Of a stretch of 64,000 bases of DNA, positions 21,001 through 31,931 are shown piece after piece. Source of the stretch: Leclercia sp. 29361. GTDB taxonomy: Bacteria; Pseudomonadota; Gammaproteobacteria; Enterobacterales; Enterobacteriaceae. The notes beneath the pieces are model-generated. The model ran no database searches. It saw nothing but the letters and a program-made list of their open reading frames with translations, and was not told the DNA's origin. The DNA is taken from NCBI RefSeq assembly GCF_011290365.1, contig NZ_CP049786.1, positions 4,526,001-4,590,000 of the forward strand, given 5' to 3'. The translations under genes were made by a program, and so were the position numbers. Positions within the stretch are counted from its first letter, which is position 1. Every line of letters starts with the position of its first letter.

Positions 21001-22317
21001 ATGCCATTAGTCATCGTCGCTATCGGTGTCGTCCTGTTACTGCTCCTGATGATCCGTTTCAAAATGAACGGCTTCATTGCCCTTGTCCTGGTGGCACTTG
21101 CTGTCGGCCTGATGCAGGGTATGCCGCTGGTAAAAGTTATCAGCTCGATTAAAGCCGGCGTGGGCGGTACCCTCGGTAGCCTCGCGCTGATCATGGGCTT
21201 CGGAGCTATGCTGGGCAAACTGCTGGCCGACTGCGGTGGCGCACAGCGCATCGCAACCACGCTGATTGCTAAATTCGGTAAGCAGCACATCCAGTGGGCC
21301 GTGGTATTAACCGGTTTCACCGTCGGTTTTGCGCTGTTCTACGAAGTGGGCTTCGTTCTGATGCTGCCGCTGGTGTTCACCATCGCCGCCTCTGCCAGCA
21401 TTCCGCTGCTGTATGTGGGTGTACCGATGGCCGCAGCGCTGTCCGTGACTCACGGCTTCCTGCCGCCGCACCCGGGCCCGACCGCTATCGCTACCATCTT
21501 CCATGCGGACATGGGTAAAACCCTGCTGTTCGGTACTATCCTGGCGATCCCGACCGTCATTCTGGCCGGTCCGGTGTTTGCCCGCACCCTCAAAGGCATC
21601 GACAAGCCGATCCCGGAAGGTCTGTACAGCGCGAAGACCTTCACTGAAGCAGAAATGCCAAGCTTTGCCGTCAGCGTCTGGACCTCTCTGGTACCGGTGG
21701 TACTGATGGCCCTGCGTGCGGTCTGCGAAATGGTGCTGCCGAAAGGCCATCCGGTTCTCGGCGTGGCTGAGTTCCTCGGTGACCCGGTCATGGCGACGCT
21801 GATTGCGGTCCTGATTGCGCTGTTCACCTTCGGTCTGAACCGTGGCCGCTCCATGGATCAAATCAACGACACCCTGAGCTCCTCGATCAAAATCATCGCC
21901 ATGATGCTGCTGATCATCGGCGGTGGCGGTGCGTTCAAACAGGTTCTGGTTGATAGCGGCGTGGACAAGTACATCGCCTCCATGATGCATGACACCAACA
22001 TCTCCCCCATCCTGATGGCGTGGTCTATCGCGGCGGTTCTGCGTATTGCGCTGGGTTCGGCCACCGTTGCAGCCATCACCGCGGGCGGTATTGTGGCACC
22101 TCTGATTGCCACCACCGGCGTCAGCCCTGAGCTGATGGTTATCGCGGTGGGTTCCGGTAGCGTGATCTTCTCTCACGTAAACGATCCGGGCTTCTGGCTG
22201 TTCAAGGAGTACTTCAACCTGACCATCGGTGAGACCATCAAGTCCTGGTCGATGCTGGAAACCATCATCTCCGTCTGCGGGCTGATCGGGTGTCTGCTGC
22301 TGGGTATGGTTGTTTGA
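21001..22317 (+). CDS. gntT: High-affinity gluconate permease GntT
   Basis: Gluconate:H+ symporter of the GntP family in the inner membrane. It has 438 residues as in E. coli, almost wholly hydrophobic, with about 12-14 predicted spans and conserved segments HGFLPPHPGPTAIA and FSHVNDPGFWLFKEYF. A paralogue, gntU, lies at 45647-46987. Two GntR operators upstream suggest induction by gluconate. A bidirectional terminator separates it from malQ. Confidence 0.95.
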   Translation: MPLVIVAIGVVLLLLLMIRFKMNGFIALVLVALAVGLMQGMPLVKVISSIKAGVGGTLGSLALIMGFGAMLGKLLADCGGAQRIATTLIAKFGKQHIQWAVVLTGFTVGFALFYEVGFVLMLPLVFTIAASASIPLLYVGVPMAAALSVTHGFLPPHPGPTAIATIFHADMGKTLLFGTILAIPTVILAGPVFARTLKGIDKPIPEGLYSAKTFTEAEMPSFAVSVWTSLVPVVLMALRAVCEMVLPKGHPVLGVAEFLGDPVMATLIAVLIALFTFGLNRGRSMDQINDTLSSSIKIIAMMLLIIGGGGAFKQVLVDSGVDKYIASMMHDTNISPILMAWSIAAVLRIALGSATVAAITAGGIVAPLIATTGVSPELMVIAVGSGSVIFSHVNDPGFWLFKEYFNLTIGETIKSWSMLETIISVCGLIGCLLLGMVV

Positions 22318-22340
22318 TGTGACAGTTGCCATCGGGCAAT

Positions 22341-22369
22341 AAAAAACCCGCCATCTGGCGGGTTTTTTT
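22341..22369. terminator. Bidirectional terminator between gntT and malQ
   Basis: AAAAACCCGCC pairs with GGCGGGTTTTT across ATCT, with an A-run on one side and seven Ts on the other. It can end both gntT and malPQ transcripts. Confidence 0.9.
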
Positions 22370-22370
22370 G

Positions 22371-24455
22371 TCACTTCTTCGCAGCCGCTTTTCGCCGCTT
22401 ATCGAGATCCTTAATCAGCTTATTCACCCCGTCATCGGCAAACATCGCCTCAAGAGAAGTTGAAAGCTTGCGACGCCAGTTCTTGTACTGATAGCTGGTC
22501 CCCGGGATGTTCACCGGCTCCGCCATATCAATCCAGTCTTCCGGCTGTAGCCCCAGCAGGGCGCTGTTGCTGTCGGCAATGTAGCGCTGCAACCCGCGGT
22601 TAAGTGTCGGAGTCATCGACATCAATGACGCCTTGTGCCCGGTGCGTTTCGGCAGGCAGCCGTGCTCGTGCAGTGCATCCAGCAGCCCCTGCTTGGACAG
22701 CTCGCGATCCTGATACAGCCCGCGCAGCATCACTTCGTCAGGGTAGAGCCCCAGCGTTTTGCCCAGGGTAAGGTCGCCGCTGTCCCACCAGCCACGAAGC
22801 GTAGGAAGGTCATGCGTCGTCGCGACTGCCATTGATTGTTCTGGATACGCCTCCGGCGCGCGGAAGTTCTTCTCAAGGTCGTTTTCAAAATAGAGCACTT
22901 TGTAGGAGTAAACGCCGCTGTCACGCAGCTTACTGACGATTTCCACCGGGACGGTGCCGAGATCTTCTCCGATCACCATGCAGTTATGGCGCTTACTCTC
23001 CAGCGCAAGGATGGAGAGTAGATCGTCTACCGGATAGTGAACGTAAGCCCCATGGTCGGCGGTTTCACCGTACGGGATCCACCACAGACGCAGGACCGAC
23101 ATTACGTGGTCGATACGCAGCGCACCGCAGTTCTGCATGTTGGCACGCAGCAGCTCGATAAAGGGCTCATAGGCGCGGGCGGCGATGACGTGCGGGTCCA
23201 TCGGCGGCAGGCCCCAGTTCTGACCCAGCGGGCCAAGGATATCCGGCGGCGCCCCGACGGACGCTTTCAGACAGTAGAGTTCGCGGTCGCACCAGGTCTC
23301 CGCCCCGCCCTCGGCCACGCCGACCGCCAGGTCACGGTACAGGCCAATCGGCATGTCGTAGCCCTGACTCTTCTGCCAGCAGGCGGCAAACTGGCTGTAC
23401 GCCAGCCACTGCAGCCAGAGGTAGAAATCGACCTCGTCGGTATGCGCTTCGCAAAACGCTTTTACCGCCGGGGAGTCAACGGACTGGTACTGCTCAGGCC
23501 ACACCGGCCAGCCCCAGCGCATTTCGTCCTCTTTCACCTGATACGCATGCAGCGCATCAAACGCCGCCTGCCAGTACAGGCTCTCCCCTTCCCGGGCCAC
23601 AAACGCCCGGAAGGCCGCCATCTGCTCGTCATCACGCTGAGCAAAGCCTTTCCACGCCATGCGCAGCGCGGCCATCTTCAACGCGGTAACGGACGCATAA
23701 TCGACCCACTCGGCATCGCGGGCGCGTTGCAGCGCCTGCCGGGTGGTGTCCATCTTCCACCAGGCCTGCGCCTCGTCGCTGTTACGGAAATCCTCCACGG
23801 CGTTCACGTCGATATAAATCACGTTCAGCCAGCGGCGGGATGACGGGCTGTACGGGCTGGCGCTCTCCGGGTTCGCCGGATAAAGGGCATGGATCGGGTT
23901 GAGGCCGATAAAGGCCCCGCCGCGTTTGCCGATATCGGTCAGCATCTTCTGCAGATCGCCGAAGTCGCCAATGCCCCAGTTCGCCTCAGAGCGCAGGGTG
24001 TAGAGCTGCACGCAGGCACCCCACAGCTTCTTGCCCTCTTTCAGCGCCTGCGGCTCGTAGCAGCGTTTTGGCGCGACGATCACCCGGCAGTGCCAGCGAT
24101 GGGCATCCTGGGTCAACGTCAGGGTGTGATAACCCTCCGGCAGTTTTGCCGGCAGGTTGAGATTTTTGCCGCCCGTGGCGTGGCCTTTATGCTGATGCCC
24201 CTCTTCTGTGGTCAGCAGCCAGCTAAAGTCGCCGCTGCCTTCAATCATCAGCGGCATCTTTTTGCCCGCGGTATAGACCATCACGTTCGGGACGGCGGTA
24301 ACCGCCGCTTTCGCGACGGGTTTGGCTTTGTGCATGGCATCCAGCAAACGCCTCTTGGTCTCAGCACCAATAGACTGCGGTTTACCATGAGCATTGATAT
24401 AGCTGGGGCTGATCCCCGCCGCCAGGGCGGCATTATCGAGACGTTTACTTTCCAT
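22371..24455 (-). CDS. malQ: 4-alpha-glucanotransferase (amylomaltase)
   Basis: Transfers maltodextrin segments between acceptors and releases glucose, so that short maltodextrins become substrates for MalP. GH77 family: catalytic regions LRIDHVMSVLRLWWIPYG (nucleophile Asp), VIGEDLGTVP (acid/base Glu) and ATTHDLPTLRGWW (third Asp) are intact. It has 694 residues, as in E. coli. It follows malP by nine bases in the malPQ operon. Confidence 0.96.
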   Translation of the reverse strand: MESKRLDNAALAAGISPSYINAHGKPQSIGAETKRRLLDAMHKAKPVAKAAVTAVPNVMVYTAGKKMPLMIEGSGDFSWLLTTEEGHQHKGHATGGKNLNLPAKLPEGYHTLTLTQDAHRWHCRVIVAPKRCYEPQALKEGKKLWGACVQLYTLRSEANWGIGDFGDLQKMLTDIGKRGGAFIGLNPIHALYPANPESASPYSPSSRRWLNVIYIDVNAVEDFRNSDEAQAWWKMDTTRQALQRARDAEWVDYASVTALKMAALRMAWKGFAQRDDEQMAAFRAFVAREGESLYWQAAFDALHAYQVKEDEMRWGWPVWPEQYQSVDSPAVKAFCEAHTDEVDFYLWLQWLAYSQFAACWQKSQGYDMPIGLYRDLAVGVAEGGAETWCDRELYCLKASVGAPPDILGPLGQNWGLPPMDPHVIAARAYEPFIELLRANMQNCGALRIDHVMSVLRLWWIPYGETADHGAYVHYPVDDLLSILALESKRHNCMVIGEDLGTVPVEIVSKLRDSGVYSYKVLYFENDLEKNFRAPEAYPEQSMAVATTHDLPTLRGWWDSGDLTLGKTLGLYPDEVMLRGLYQDRELSKQGLLDALHEHGCLPKRTGHKASLMSMTPTLNRGLQRYIADSNSALLGLQPEDWIDMAEPVNIPGTSYQYKNWRRKLSTSLEAMFADDGVNKLIKDLDKRRKAAAKK

Positions 24456-24464
24456 CGCGCTTCC

Positions 24465-26858
24465 TTAGCGTTTTGCCTGCCAGATACGGGCCTGGTAGTC
24501 GCGGATTGAACGGTCAGAGCTGAACATGCCGCAGCGCGCGGTATTCAGAATGCACGCCCGGGTCCAGGCTTCCCGATCGCGATACAGGACGTCGACCTGT
24601 TTCTGGGCCTCAACGTAGCCCGCAAAATCGGCCATCAGCAGGTACGGGTCGCCGCCCTGTTTGCCGATGCTGTGCAGCATCTGGTCAAACGCGTGCTTGT
24701 CGCCGTCGCTGTATTTGCCGCTCTCCAGCTCCTTCAGTACCGCATCCAGCAGCTTGTCTTTTTTACGCCATTTCACCGGGTCGTAACCTTTGGCTTTAAT
24801 GGCTTTCACCTCTTCCACAGTATGGCCGAAGATAAAGATGTTCTCGTCGCCCACCTGCTCGGCAATCTCAACGTTAGCACCGTCCAGCGTCCCGACGGTC
24901 AACGCACCGTTCAGGGCCAGCTTCATGTTGCCGGTACCGGAGGCCTCTTTGCCCGCGGTAGAAATCTGCTCAGAGACATCCGCCGCCGGGATCAGCAGCT
25001 CCGCCGCCGAGACACAGTAATCCGGCAGGAAGACCACTTTCAGCTTGTCGCCTACTTGCGGATCGTTGTTTACCGCGTCGGCCACTTTATTAATGGCGAA
25101 GATGATGTTTTTTGCCAGGTAATATCCTGGTGCCGCTTTCGCACCGAACAGGAACACGCGCGGTACGCGGTCGGCCTGCGGGTTCTCGCGGATCTCTTTG
25201 TACAGCGCCAGAATGTGCAGCAGATTCAGGTGCTGACGTTTGTACTCGTGCAGACGTTTAATCTGGATATCAAAAATCGCGTTCGGGTTGATCTCAATCC
25301 CGGTACGGGTTTTGACGAAGGCTGCCAGACGCACCTTGTTGTCCAGCTTGATGGTGCGGTAGGTCTCGCGGAACGCCGCATCGTCGGCATATTTTTCCAG
25401 GTTGATCAGCTGGTCGAGATCGTTGGCCCACTCGTTATCCAGCGTCTTATCCAGCAGCTCAGCAAGCTGAGGGTTGCACTGTTTGATCCAGCGACGCGGC
25501 GTGATGCCGTTGGTGACGTTGTGGAACTTGTTAGGCCACAGCTGGTGATATTCCGGGAACAGATCTTTCACCACCAGGTCAGAGTGCAACGCGGCCACGC
25601 CGTTCACCGCAAAGCCGCTGACCACGCAGAGGTTAGCCATGCGAACCTGCTTGTCGAATACCACCGCCAGCTTCGCCCAGACGGCTTTATCGCCCGGCCA
25701 GGTTTTATCCACCAGTTTCTTAAAGCGGTTGTTGATCTCGTTGATCAGCTGCATATGGCGCGGCAGCAGGGTTTTAATCAGCTTCTCGTCCCAGCACTCC
25801 AGCGCCTCTGGCATCAGGGTGTGGTTGGTGTAGGCGAAGGTCTTGCTGGTGATCGCCCAGGCGTCGTCCCAGCTCATCTGATGCTCGTCGATCAGCACGC
25901 GCAGCAGTTCCGGGATGGCGATGGTCGGGTGGGTGTCGTTCAGCTGGATCACTTCGTAATCCGCCAGCTCAGACAGCTTGCGGCCCGCCAGATGATGACG
26001 ACGCAGAATGTCGGCCACGGAACAGGCGCACTGGAAGTACTGCTGCATCAGGCGCAGCTTTTTGCCCGCCAGATGATTGTCGTTCGGGTAGAGCACTTTG
26101 GTCAGCTTGTCGGCGTCGATGCCCTGCTGCTCAGCACGCAGGAAATCGCCGTCGTTGAATTTGGTCAGGTTGAACGGGTGAGCATGTGTTGCCTGCCACA
26201 GGCGCAGCGGCTGTGCCACGCCATTACGGTAGCCCAGCACCGGCAGATCCCAGGCCTGGCCGGTAATGGTAAAGCCCGGCTCCCACTGGCCCGCTTTCGT
26301 CACTTTACCGCCGATGCCAACCTGCACGTCCAGCGCTTCGTTGTGGCGGAACCACGGGTAGCTGCCGCGATGCCAGTCGTCCGGGGCTTCCATCTGCTGG
26401 CCGCCGGCAAAGGACTGACGGAACAGGCCGTACTGATAGTTCAGACCGTAGCCGGTGGCCGGCTGGCCCACGGTTGCCATCGAGTCGAGGAAGCAGGCCG
26501 CCAGACGACCCAGACCGCCGTTGCCCAGCGCTGGATCGATCTCCTCTTCCAGCAGGTCGGTCAGGTGGATGTTATGGGTGCTCAGCACCTCGCTGACCTC
26601 CTGATACCAGCCGAGGTTCAGCAGGTTGTTGCCGGTCAGACGGCCAATCAGGAACTCCATGGAGATATAGTTAACGTGGCGCTGGCCTTGCACGGGCTTC
26701 ACCGCGGGTTGGGCGCTCAGCAGCTCGGCGAGCGCTCCGCTGACGGCCTGCCACCACTGGCGGGAGGTCATGTCTTCGGCGGCGTGCAAACCAAAACGCT
26801 GCCACTGACGCGTCAGGGCAGCCTGGAATTGAGCTTTGTTGAAAGTAGGCTGTGACAT
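24465..26858 (-). CDS. malP: Maltodextrin phosphorylase
   Basis: Pyridoxal-phosphate enzyme that phosphorolyses maltodextrins to glucose-1-phosphate. The PLP-lysine region [20 protein letters not shown] and the DGANVEI segment are present. Starting at ATG 26858 ([10 protein letters not shown]) gives 797 residues, equal to E. coli; the open frame continues upstream into the promoter but has no homologous sequence. It lacks the allosteric sites of animal phosphorylase, as is usual in bacteria. A paralogue, glgP, is at 34068-36515. MalT boxes lie upstream. Confidence 0.97.
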   Translation of the reverse strand: MSQPTFNKAQFQAALTRQWQRFGLHAAEDMTSRQWWQAVSGALAELLSAQPAVKPVQGQRHVNYISMEFLIGRLTGNNLLNLGWYQEVSEVLSTHNIHLTDLLEEEIDPALGNGGLGRLAACFLDSMATVGQPATGYGLNYQYGLFRQSFAGGQQMEAPDDWHRGSYPWFRHNEALDVQVGIGGKVTKAGQWEPGFTITGQAWDLPVLGYRNGVAQPLRLWQATHAHPFNLTKFNDGDFLRAEQQGIDADKLTKVLYPNDNHLAGKKLRLMQQYFQCACSVADILRRHHLAGRKLSELADYEVIQLNDTHPTIAIPELLRVLIDEHQMSWDDAWAITSKTFAYTNHTLMPEALECWDEKLIKTLLPRHMQLINEINNRFKKLVDKTWPGDKAVWAKLAVVFDKQVRMANLCVVSGFAVNGVAALHSDLVVKDLFPEYHQLWPNKFHNVTNGITPRRWIKQCNPQLAELLDKTLDNEWANDLDQLINLEKYADDAAFRETYRTIKLDNKVRLAAFVKTRTGIEINPNAIFDIQIKRLHEYKRQHLNLLHILALYKEIRENPQADRVPRVFLFGAKAAPGYYLAKNIIFAINKVADAVNNDPQVGDKLKVVFLPDYCVSAAELLIPAADVSEQISTAGKEASGTGNMKLALNGALTVGTLDGANVEIAEQVGDENIFIFGHTVEEVKAIKAKGYDPVKWRKKDKLLDAVLKELESGKYSDGDKHAFDQMLHSIGKQGGDPYLLMADFAGYVEAQKQVDVLYRDREAWTRACILNTARCGMFSSDRSIRDYQARIWQAKR

Positions 26859-26924
26859 AGGGAATCTGCATCCTGTAGAGAGAAAATAAGGCGTTGGTGC
26901 TAGTGTGCCTGGCTCATCAGGGCT

Positions 26925-26972
26925 CTTCCTCCTCCTGCCGGGGATTAGACAGGGAGGAGTAGCAGGGATGAG
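26925..26972 (-). promoter_or_regulatory. MalT box cluster of the malPQ promoter
   Basis: MalT recognises GGA(T/G)GA-type hexamers. On the plus strand three direct copies occur: GGATTA in GGGGATTA (26940-26947), GGAGGA in GGGAGGAG (26952-26959) and GGATGA in GGGATGAG (26965-26972). On the minus strand GGAGGAGGA (complement of 26927-26936) faces malP. The mixture of a promoter-proximal box and inverted distal boxes resembles the known malP promoter. A MalT activator gene is adjacent. Confidence 0.65.
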
Positions 26973-27304
26973 CGATAAAGTGTGATCGCGACCACTTTCT
27001 GCAGCGGGAGTGTGGGGCATTAGCCGGGAGATTTCCCGGAAGGGGTTCAAAAAAATGAAATGCGGTTTCGCCTGGAATATATACGCGCGGAAATAATTAC
27101 TTACCCGAAGTAATAACACTCAGAATTTACTCTATCCCGGAATGTTATTTTACGCGCGCAACCATCCCGGGACTTAATTAACTTTTCACCGCCTTTACGC
27201 TTCTCTGTTCCTTTTTATGCTTAACCTCCTGGAAACGCGTCATCCCAGTATCCATGCGCTTTCGAGGCCCATCGGAAAAGTTCCCTCACCCCTGCATATA
27301 TTTT

Positions 27305-27320
27305 TGTGACCAAGTGCAAA
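27305..27320 (+). promoter_or_regulatory. CRP site of the malT promoter
   Basis: TGTGACCAAGTGCAAA closely resembles the known E. coli malT CRP site (TGTGACACAGTGCAAA, from memory). It lies about 125 bases before the malT start. CRP activation of malT is established in E. coli. Confidence 0.75.
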
Positions 27321-27443
27321 TTAAGGGACATAAAACCCCGACATAACTTGCAATAAAAGTCTTTCTGACCGACCTTATAAGGATTAATTACGAAGCGCAA
27401 AAAAAATCAAAAATCTCGATTTCCACACAGTGAAGTGAAACCT

Positions 27444-30149
27444 ATGTTGATTCCGTCCAAATTAAGTCGCCCGGTTCGTCTTGACCATACTGTGGTCCGC
27501 GAACGCCTGCTGGCGAAACTTTCCGGCGCGAACAATTTTCGACTGGCGCTGGTAACGAGCCCTGCAGGCTACGGCAAAACCACGCTCATTTCACAGTGGG
27601 CTTCCGGCAAGACCGATCTCGGCTGGTACTCCCTCGATGAGGGCGATAACCAGCAGGAGCGTTTTGCCAGCTATCTGATCGCCGCCATTCAGCAGGCGAC
27701 CAACGGACACTGTGTGACCAGCGAAGTGATGGTGCAAAAGCGCCAGTACGCCAGCCTCTCTTCCCTGTTTTCGCAGCTGTTTATCGAGCTGGCCGAATGG
27801 CATCGCCCGCTCTATCTGGTGATTGATGACTACCACCTGATCACCAACCCGGTTATCCACGAGTCGATGCGCTTTTTCCTGCGCCACCAGCCGGAAAACC
27901 TGACCCTGGTGATCCTCTCGCGCAACCTGCCGCAGCTGGGCATTGCCAACCTGCGGGTGCGCGATCAGCTGCTGGAAGTGGGCAGCCAACAGCTCTCCTT
28001 TACCCATCAGGAGGCAAAGCAGTTCTTTGACTGCCGTCTGAAATCCCCTATCGAGGTGGCTGAGAGCAGCCGCTTGTGCGACGACGTGGCAGGCTGGGCG
28101 ACCGCCCTGCAGCTGATTGCCCTGTCGGCCCGGCATAACAACAACTCGACGCAGCAATCTGCCCGTCGCCTGTCGGGGATCAATGCCAGCCATCTCTCCG
28201 ATTACCTGGTGGATGAGGTGCTCGACAGCGTCGATCAATCCACCCGTCAGTTCCTGCTGAAAAGCTCCCTGCTGCGCTCGATGAACGATGCGCTGATCGT
28301 GCGCGTCACCGGGGAAGATAACGGCCAGATGCGTCTGGAAGAGATCGAGCGTCAGGGGTTGTTCCTGCAGCGCATGGACGACTCCGGCGAATGGTTCAGC
28401 TACCACCCGCTGTTTGGCAGCTTCCTGCGCCAGCGCTGTCAGTGGGAGCTGGCCACCGAATTACCGGAAATCCACCGCGCCGCCGCCGAGAGCTGGATGG
28501 CGCAGGGCTTCCCGAGCGAGGCCATTCACCACGCCCTGGCAGCGGGCGATGCTCATATGCTGCGCGATATTCTGCTCAATCACGCCTGGAGCCTGTTTAA
28601 CCACAGCGAGCTGGCCCTGCTGGAGGAGTCGCTGCGCGCCCTGCCGTGGGAGAGCCTGCTGGAGAACCCGCGTCTGGTGCTGCTGCAGGCCTGGCTGATG
28701 CAGAGCCAGCACCGCTACAGCGAAGTGAATACCCTGCTGGCCCGCGCCGAGCAGGAGATGAAAGGCGAGATGGACGCCGCCCTGCACGGCGAATTCAACG
28801 CCCTGCGCGCGCAGGTGGCCATCAACGACGGCAACCCGGAAGAGGCTCAGCGCCTGGCCCTGGGTGCGCTGGAGGCGCTGCCGCTGGCAAACTTCTACAG
28901 CCGTATCGTCGCCACCTCGGTACATGGCGAAGTGCTGCACTGTAAGGGCGATCTTACCCGCTCCCTGTCGCTGATGCAGCAGACGGAACAGATGGCGCGC
29001 CGCCATGACGTCTGGCATTACGCCCTTTGGAGCCTGATCCAGCAGAGCGAAATTTTGTTTGCCCAGGGATTCCTGCAGGCCGCCTGGGAGACCCAGGAGA
29101 AAGCCTTCACCCTGATCCGCGATCAGCACCTGGAACAGCTGCCGATGCACGAGTTCCTGCTGCGCATTCGCGCTCAGCTGCTGTGGGCATGGGCCCGACT
29201 GGACGAAGCCGAAACCACCGCCCGTCATGGGGTGAACGTGCTTTCCACCTATCAGCCGCAGCAGCAGCTGCAGTGTCTGGGCCTGCTGGTGCAGTGCTCG
29301 CTGGCACGCGGCGATCTGGATAACGCCCGTAACCACCTTAACCGTCTGGAGAACCTGCTCGGCAACGGTCAGTATCACAGCGACTGGGTATCCAACGCCG
29401 ATAAGGTACGGGTGATTTACTGGCAGATGACCGGCGACAAAAAATCGGCGGCCAACTGGCTGCGCCAGACGCCGAAGCCGGAGTTTGCCAATAACCACTT
29501 CCTGCAGAGCCAGTGGCGCAACATTGCCCGGGCGCAGATCCTGTTAGGCGAATTTGAACCGGCCGAGATGGTGCTGGAAGAGTTAAATGAAAATGCCCGC
29601 AGCCTGCGTCTGATGAGCGATGTGAACCGCAACCTGCTGCTGCAGAACCAGCTTTACTGGCAGGCCGGTCGCAAGAATGATGCCCAGCGCGTGCTGCTCG
29701 AAGCGCTGCAGCTGGCGAACCGCACCGGGTTTATCAGCCACTTTGTGATTGAAGGCGAGACCATGGCGCAGCAGCTGCGCCAGTTGATTCAGCTCAACAC
29801 CCTGCCGGAGCTGGACCAGCATCGCGCCCAGCGCATCCTGCGGGAGATTAACCAGCATCACCGCCACAAGTTTGCCCATTTCGATGAGACCTTCGTGGAG
29901 CGTCTGCTGACCCATCCGGAAGTGCCGGAACTGATCCGCACCAGCCCGCTGACCCAGCGTGAGTGGCAGGTGCTGGGGCTGATCTACTCAGGTTACAGCA
30001 ACGAGCAGATTGCCGGTGAGCTGGCCGTGGCGGCCACCACCATCAAAACGCATATCCGCAATCTGTATCAGAAGCTGGGCGTCGCCCACCGTCAGGATGC
30101 GGTGCTGCATGCGCAGCAGCTGTTGAAGATGATGGGGTACGGGGTGTAA
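27444..30149 (+). CDS. malT: Maltose regulon activator MalT
   Basis: STAND-class, LAL-type regulator activated by ATP and maltotriose. Walker A is SPAGYGKTT (residues 39-47), Walker B VIDDYHLI, then the winged helix, a TPR-like helical superhelix that senses the sugar, and a C-terminal LuxR-type helix-turn-helix ([22 protein letters not shown]). Starting at ATG 27444 gives 901 residues as in E. coli; an in-frame GTG at 27435 would add MKP. A REP cluster follows directly after the stop. Confidence 0.97.
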   Translation: MLIPSKLSRPVRLDHTVVRERLLAKLSGANNFRLALVTSPAGYGKTTLISQWASGKTDLGWYSLDEGDNQQERFASYLIAAIQQATNGHCVTSEVMVQKRQYASLSSLFSQLFIELAEWHRPLYLVIDDYHLITNPVIHESMRFFLRHQPENLTLVILSRNLPQLGIANLRVRDQLLEVGSQQLSFTHQEAKQFFDCRLKSPIEVAESSRLCDDVAGWATALQLIALSARHNNNSTQQSARRLSGINASHLSDYLVDEVLDSVDQSTRQFLLKSSLLRSMNDALIVRVTGEDNGQMRLEEIERQGLFLQRMDDSGEWFSYHPLFGSFLRQRCQWELATELPEIHRAAAESWMAQGFPSEAIHHALAAGDAHMLRDILLNHAWSLFNHSELALLEESLRALPWESLLENPRLVLLQAWLMQSQHRYSEVNTLLARAEQEMKGEMDAALHGEFNALRAQVAINDGNPEEAQRLALGALEALPLANFYSRIVATSVHGEVLHCKGDLTRSLSLMQQTEQMARRHDVWHYALWSLIQQSEILFAQGFLQAAWETQEKAFTLIRDQHLEQLPMHEFLLRIRAQLLWAWARLDEAETTARHGVNVLSTYQPQQQLQCLGLLVQCSLARGDLDNARNHLNRLENLLGNGQYHSDWVSNADKVRVIYWQMTGDKKSAANWLRQTPKPEFANNHFLQSQWRNIARAQILLGEFEPAEMVLEELNENARSLRLMSDVNRNLLLQNQLYWQAGRKNDAQRVLLEALQLANRTGFISHFVIEGETMAQQLRQLIQLNTLPELDQHRAQRILREINQHHRHKFAHFDETFVERLLTHPEVPELIRTSPLTQREWQVLGLIYSGYSNEQIAGELAVAATTIKTHIRNLYQKLGVAHRQDAVLHAQQLLKMMGYGV

Positions 30150-30275
30150 TTCATTGCCCGGCGGCGCTACGCTTGCACGGGCCTACGGTTTTGTTGCCAT
30201 TCATTGCCCGGCGGCGCTACGCTTGCCGGGCCTACGGTTTTGTAGGCCGGGTAAGGCGAAGCCGCCACCCGGCAC
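30149..30275. repeat. REP cluster with a tandem duplicated unit between malT and glpR
   Basis: A unit of about 50 bases beginning ATTCATTGCCCGGCGGCGC occurs twice in tandem (30149-30198 and 30199-30247), followed by an inverted REP unit, GTAGGCCGGGTAAGGCGAAG to CCACCCGGCA (30242-30274). The first copy has GCACGGGCC where the second has GCCGGGCC, an inserted A that spoils its palindrome. It separates convergent malT and glpR. E. coli K-12 has rtc genes in this neighbourhood; none are here. Confidence 0.85.
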
Positions 30276-30279
30276 AAAC

Positions 30280-31038
30280 TCAGCACAGTTCTAACTGCAA
30301 CTTATGATCGCGAATCACCTGTAATACCCCTTCAGGCGGCATCACGTCGGTATAGACCGCGTTCACCATGCTGATGCTGCCCATATTGACCATCGCGTTA
30401 CGGCCAAACTTCGAGTGATCCACCACCAGCATCACGTGGCGCGAGTTCTCAATGATCGCCCGCTTGGTGCGCACTTCATGATAGTCAAACTCCAGCAGTG
30501 AACCGTCGGTATCGATGCCGCTGATGCCGAGAATGCCGAAGTCGAGGCGGAACTGGGAGATAAAGTCGAGGGTCGCTTCGCCAATAATGCCGCCGTCACG
30601 GCTGCGCAGCTCGCCGCCTGCCAGGATGATGCGAAAATCCTCTTTCTGCATCAGGGTGGTGGCCACGTTAAGGTTGTTGGTGACGACCCGCAGGTTCTCA
30701 TGGTTCAGCAGGGCGTGGGCCACCGCTTCCGGCGTGGTGCCGATGTCGATAAACAGCGTCGCGCCGTTCGGGATCTGGCTCGCCACCTTGCGGGCAATGC
30801 GCTCCTTCTCGGAGGTCTGCGTCGCCTTGCGATCGTGCCAGGGGGTATTCACCGAGCTGGACGGCAGCGCCGCGCCGCCGTGGTGGCGCAGAATGCGGTT
30901 CTGGTCGGCCAGATCGTTGAGGTCCCGACGGATGGTCTGCGGGCTGACGGCAAACTGCTCCACCAGCTCTTCGGTGCTGACGTATCCCTGCTTTTTCACC
31001 AGATCAATAATGGCGTCATGACGTTGTGTTTGTTTCAT
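30280..31038 (-). CDS. glpR: Glycerol-3-phosphate regulon repressor
   Basis: DeoR-family repressor that releases DNA when it binds glycerol-3-phosphate. The N-terminal helix-turn-helix is YVSTEELVEQFAVSPQTIRRD, and the C-terminal sugar-phosphate domain contains DIGTTPEAVAHAL and DHSKFGR. It has 252 residues, as in E. coli. Unlike many K-12 sequences, which carry a frame-shifted glpR, this copy is intact. It is downstream of glpG by 18 bases. Candidate operators are seen at glpD. Confidence 0.95.
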   Translation of the reverse strand: MKQTQRHDAIIDLVKKQGYVSTEELVEQFAVSPQTIRRDLNDLADQNRILRHHGGAALPSSSVNTPWHDRKATQTSEKERIARKVASQIPNGATLFIDIGTTPEAVAHALLNHENLRVVTNNLNVATTLMQKEDFRIILAGGELRSRDGGIIGEATLDFISQFRLDFGILGISGIDTDGSLLEFDYHEVRTKRAIIENSRHVMLVVDHSKFGRNAMVNMGSISMVNAVYTDVMPPEGVLQVIRDHKLQLELC

Positions 31039-31056
31039 CAGAGTTCCCTGCCAGAA

Positions 31057-31887
31057 TTATGTTCGTTTTCGCGCATGTAGCGTATCGGCAAACGCCATCG
31101 CCAGCCCGACCGCCAGTCCGGCCATGTGGGCACCGTTGGCAATCGCCATTCCGAACAGATCAAACCATCCGGCAATAATCCAGATTAACGCAAAGGCCAT
31201 TAACCCGCGCTGCAGGTAAATCCCACTCTGCGGATCGCGCTCGCCGCGCAGCCAGACATAGCCCATCAGGGCGTAGACCACGCCGGAGAGGCCGCCAAAC
31301 CACGGGCCGCCAAATTTATGCTGGATAAAGCCGCTGAGCAACGCGCTAATAAGGGTGAGGACGATGAGCTTGCCGCTGCCGAGTCGTTTCTCCACCGCCC
31401 CGCCGAGATACCACCACCACAGCAGGTTAAAGAGGATATGCATAATCGAGAAGTGCATCAGCGCGTGGGTGAAGTAGCGCCAGAATTCGAACTCAACGGA
31501 GGCGTCATACGGCCAGGCCAGTATCAGCAGCATCTGCTGATCGCCCACCACACTCATCAGAATGAAGACCAGGATACAGGCCGCCATTAACACCAGGGTG
31601 AACGGACCCGCGCGTTCACGCAGAGTTGCCAGGAAAGGAAAGCGCTGGTAATGCAGCCCGCTGCCGGTATGGCCGGACTGCCAGCTTGCCGCCAGATAGC
31701 GTGCATCGCCGGGGTTTTCCAAAAAACGCGCCAGCTCGGCGTTAACCCGTGAAGCCTGGCTTTCATCCGCCAGCCAGACGTCAGTCTGGTTATGTTGTTG
31801 AATGGTGAGGATAACACCCTGCGTCGCCATATAGTCGACAAACGCCTGGGCGACGCGCGGGTTGGTAAAAGAGGTAATCATCAGCAT
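31057..31887 (-). CDS. glpG: Rhomboid intramembrane protease GlpG
   Basis: Serine protease that cleaves transmembrane segments within the bilayer. After a cytoplasmic N-terminal domain come six spans with the catalytic dyad Ser201 ([13 protein letters not shown]) and His254 ([11 protein letters not shown]), plus the WR motif in [14 protein letters not shown]. The ATG at 31887 ([10 protein letters not shown]) gives 276 residues as in E. coli; the frame upstream to 31911 is not conserved. Middle gene of glpEGR. Confidence 0.96.
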   Translation of the reverse strand: MLMITSFTNPRVAQAFVDYMATQGVILTIQQHNQTDVWLADESQASRVNAELARFLENPGDARYLAASWQSGHTGSGLHYQRFPFLATLRERAGPFTLVLMAACILVFILMSVVGDQQMLLILAWPYDASVEFEFWRYFTHALMHFSIMHILFNLLWWWYLGGAVEKRLGSGKLIVLTLISALLSGFIQHKFGGPWFGGLSGVVYALMGYVWLRGERDPQSGIYLQRGLMAFALIWIIAGWFDLFGMAIANGAHMAGLAVGLAMAFADTLHARKRT

Positions 31888-31931
31888 CGGCGACAGTCGC
31901 TTATTCCACACAAAAGGGGACAGTATATACC

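Larger units (their letters stand above)
26859..27443. promoter_or_regulatory. Divergent malP/malT control region
   Basis: About 585 bases without a credible gene. It holds MalT boxes near malP (26925-26972), a CRP site near malT (27305-27320) and AT-rich sequence between. The layout corresponds to that of the E. coli malPQ/malT region. Confidence 0.7.

Noticed and set aside
24672..26855. 727-codon open frame on the plus strand opposite malP
   Set aside because: It lies wholly antisense to a conserved enzyme. Its protein is a repetitive His/Arg/Gln/Val-rich sequence typical of the complementary frame of GC-rich codons, with no recognisable domain.
26982..26997. TGTGATCGCGACCACT in the malP/malT region as a CRP site
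   Set aside because: Only the left arm matches well; malPQ is not directly CRP-dependent in E. coli, and a better CRP site lies at 27305-27320.
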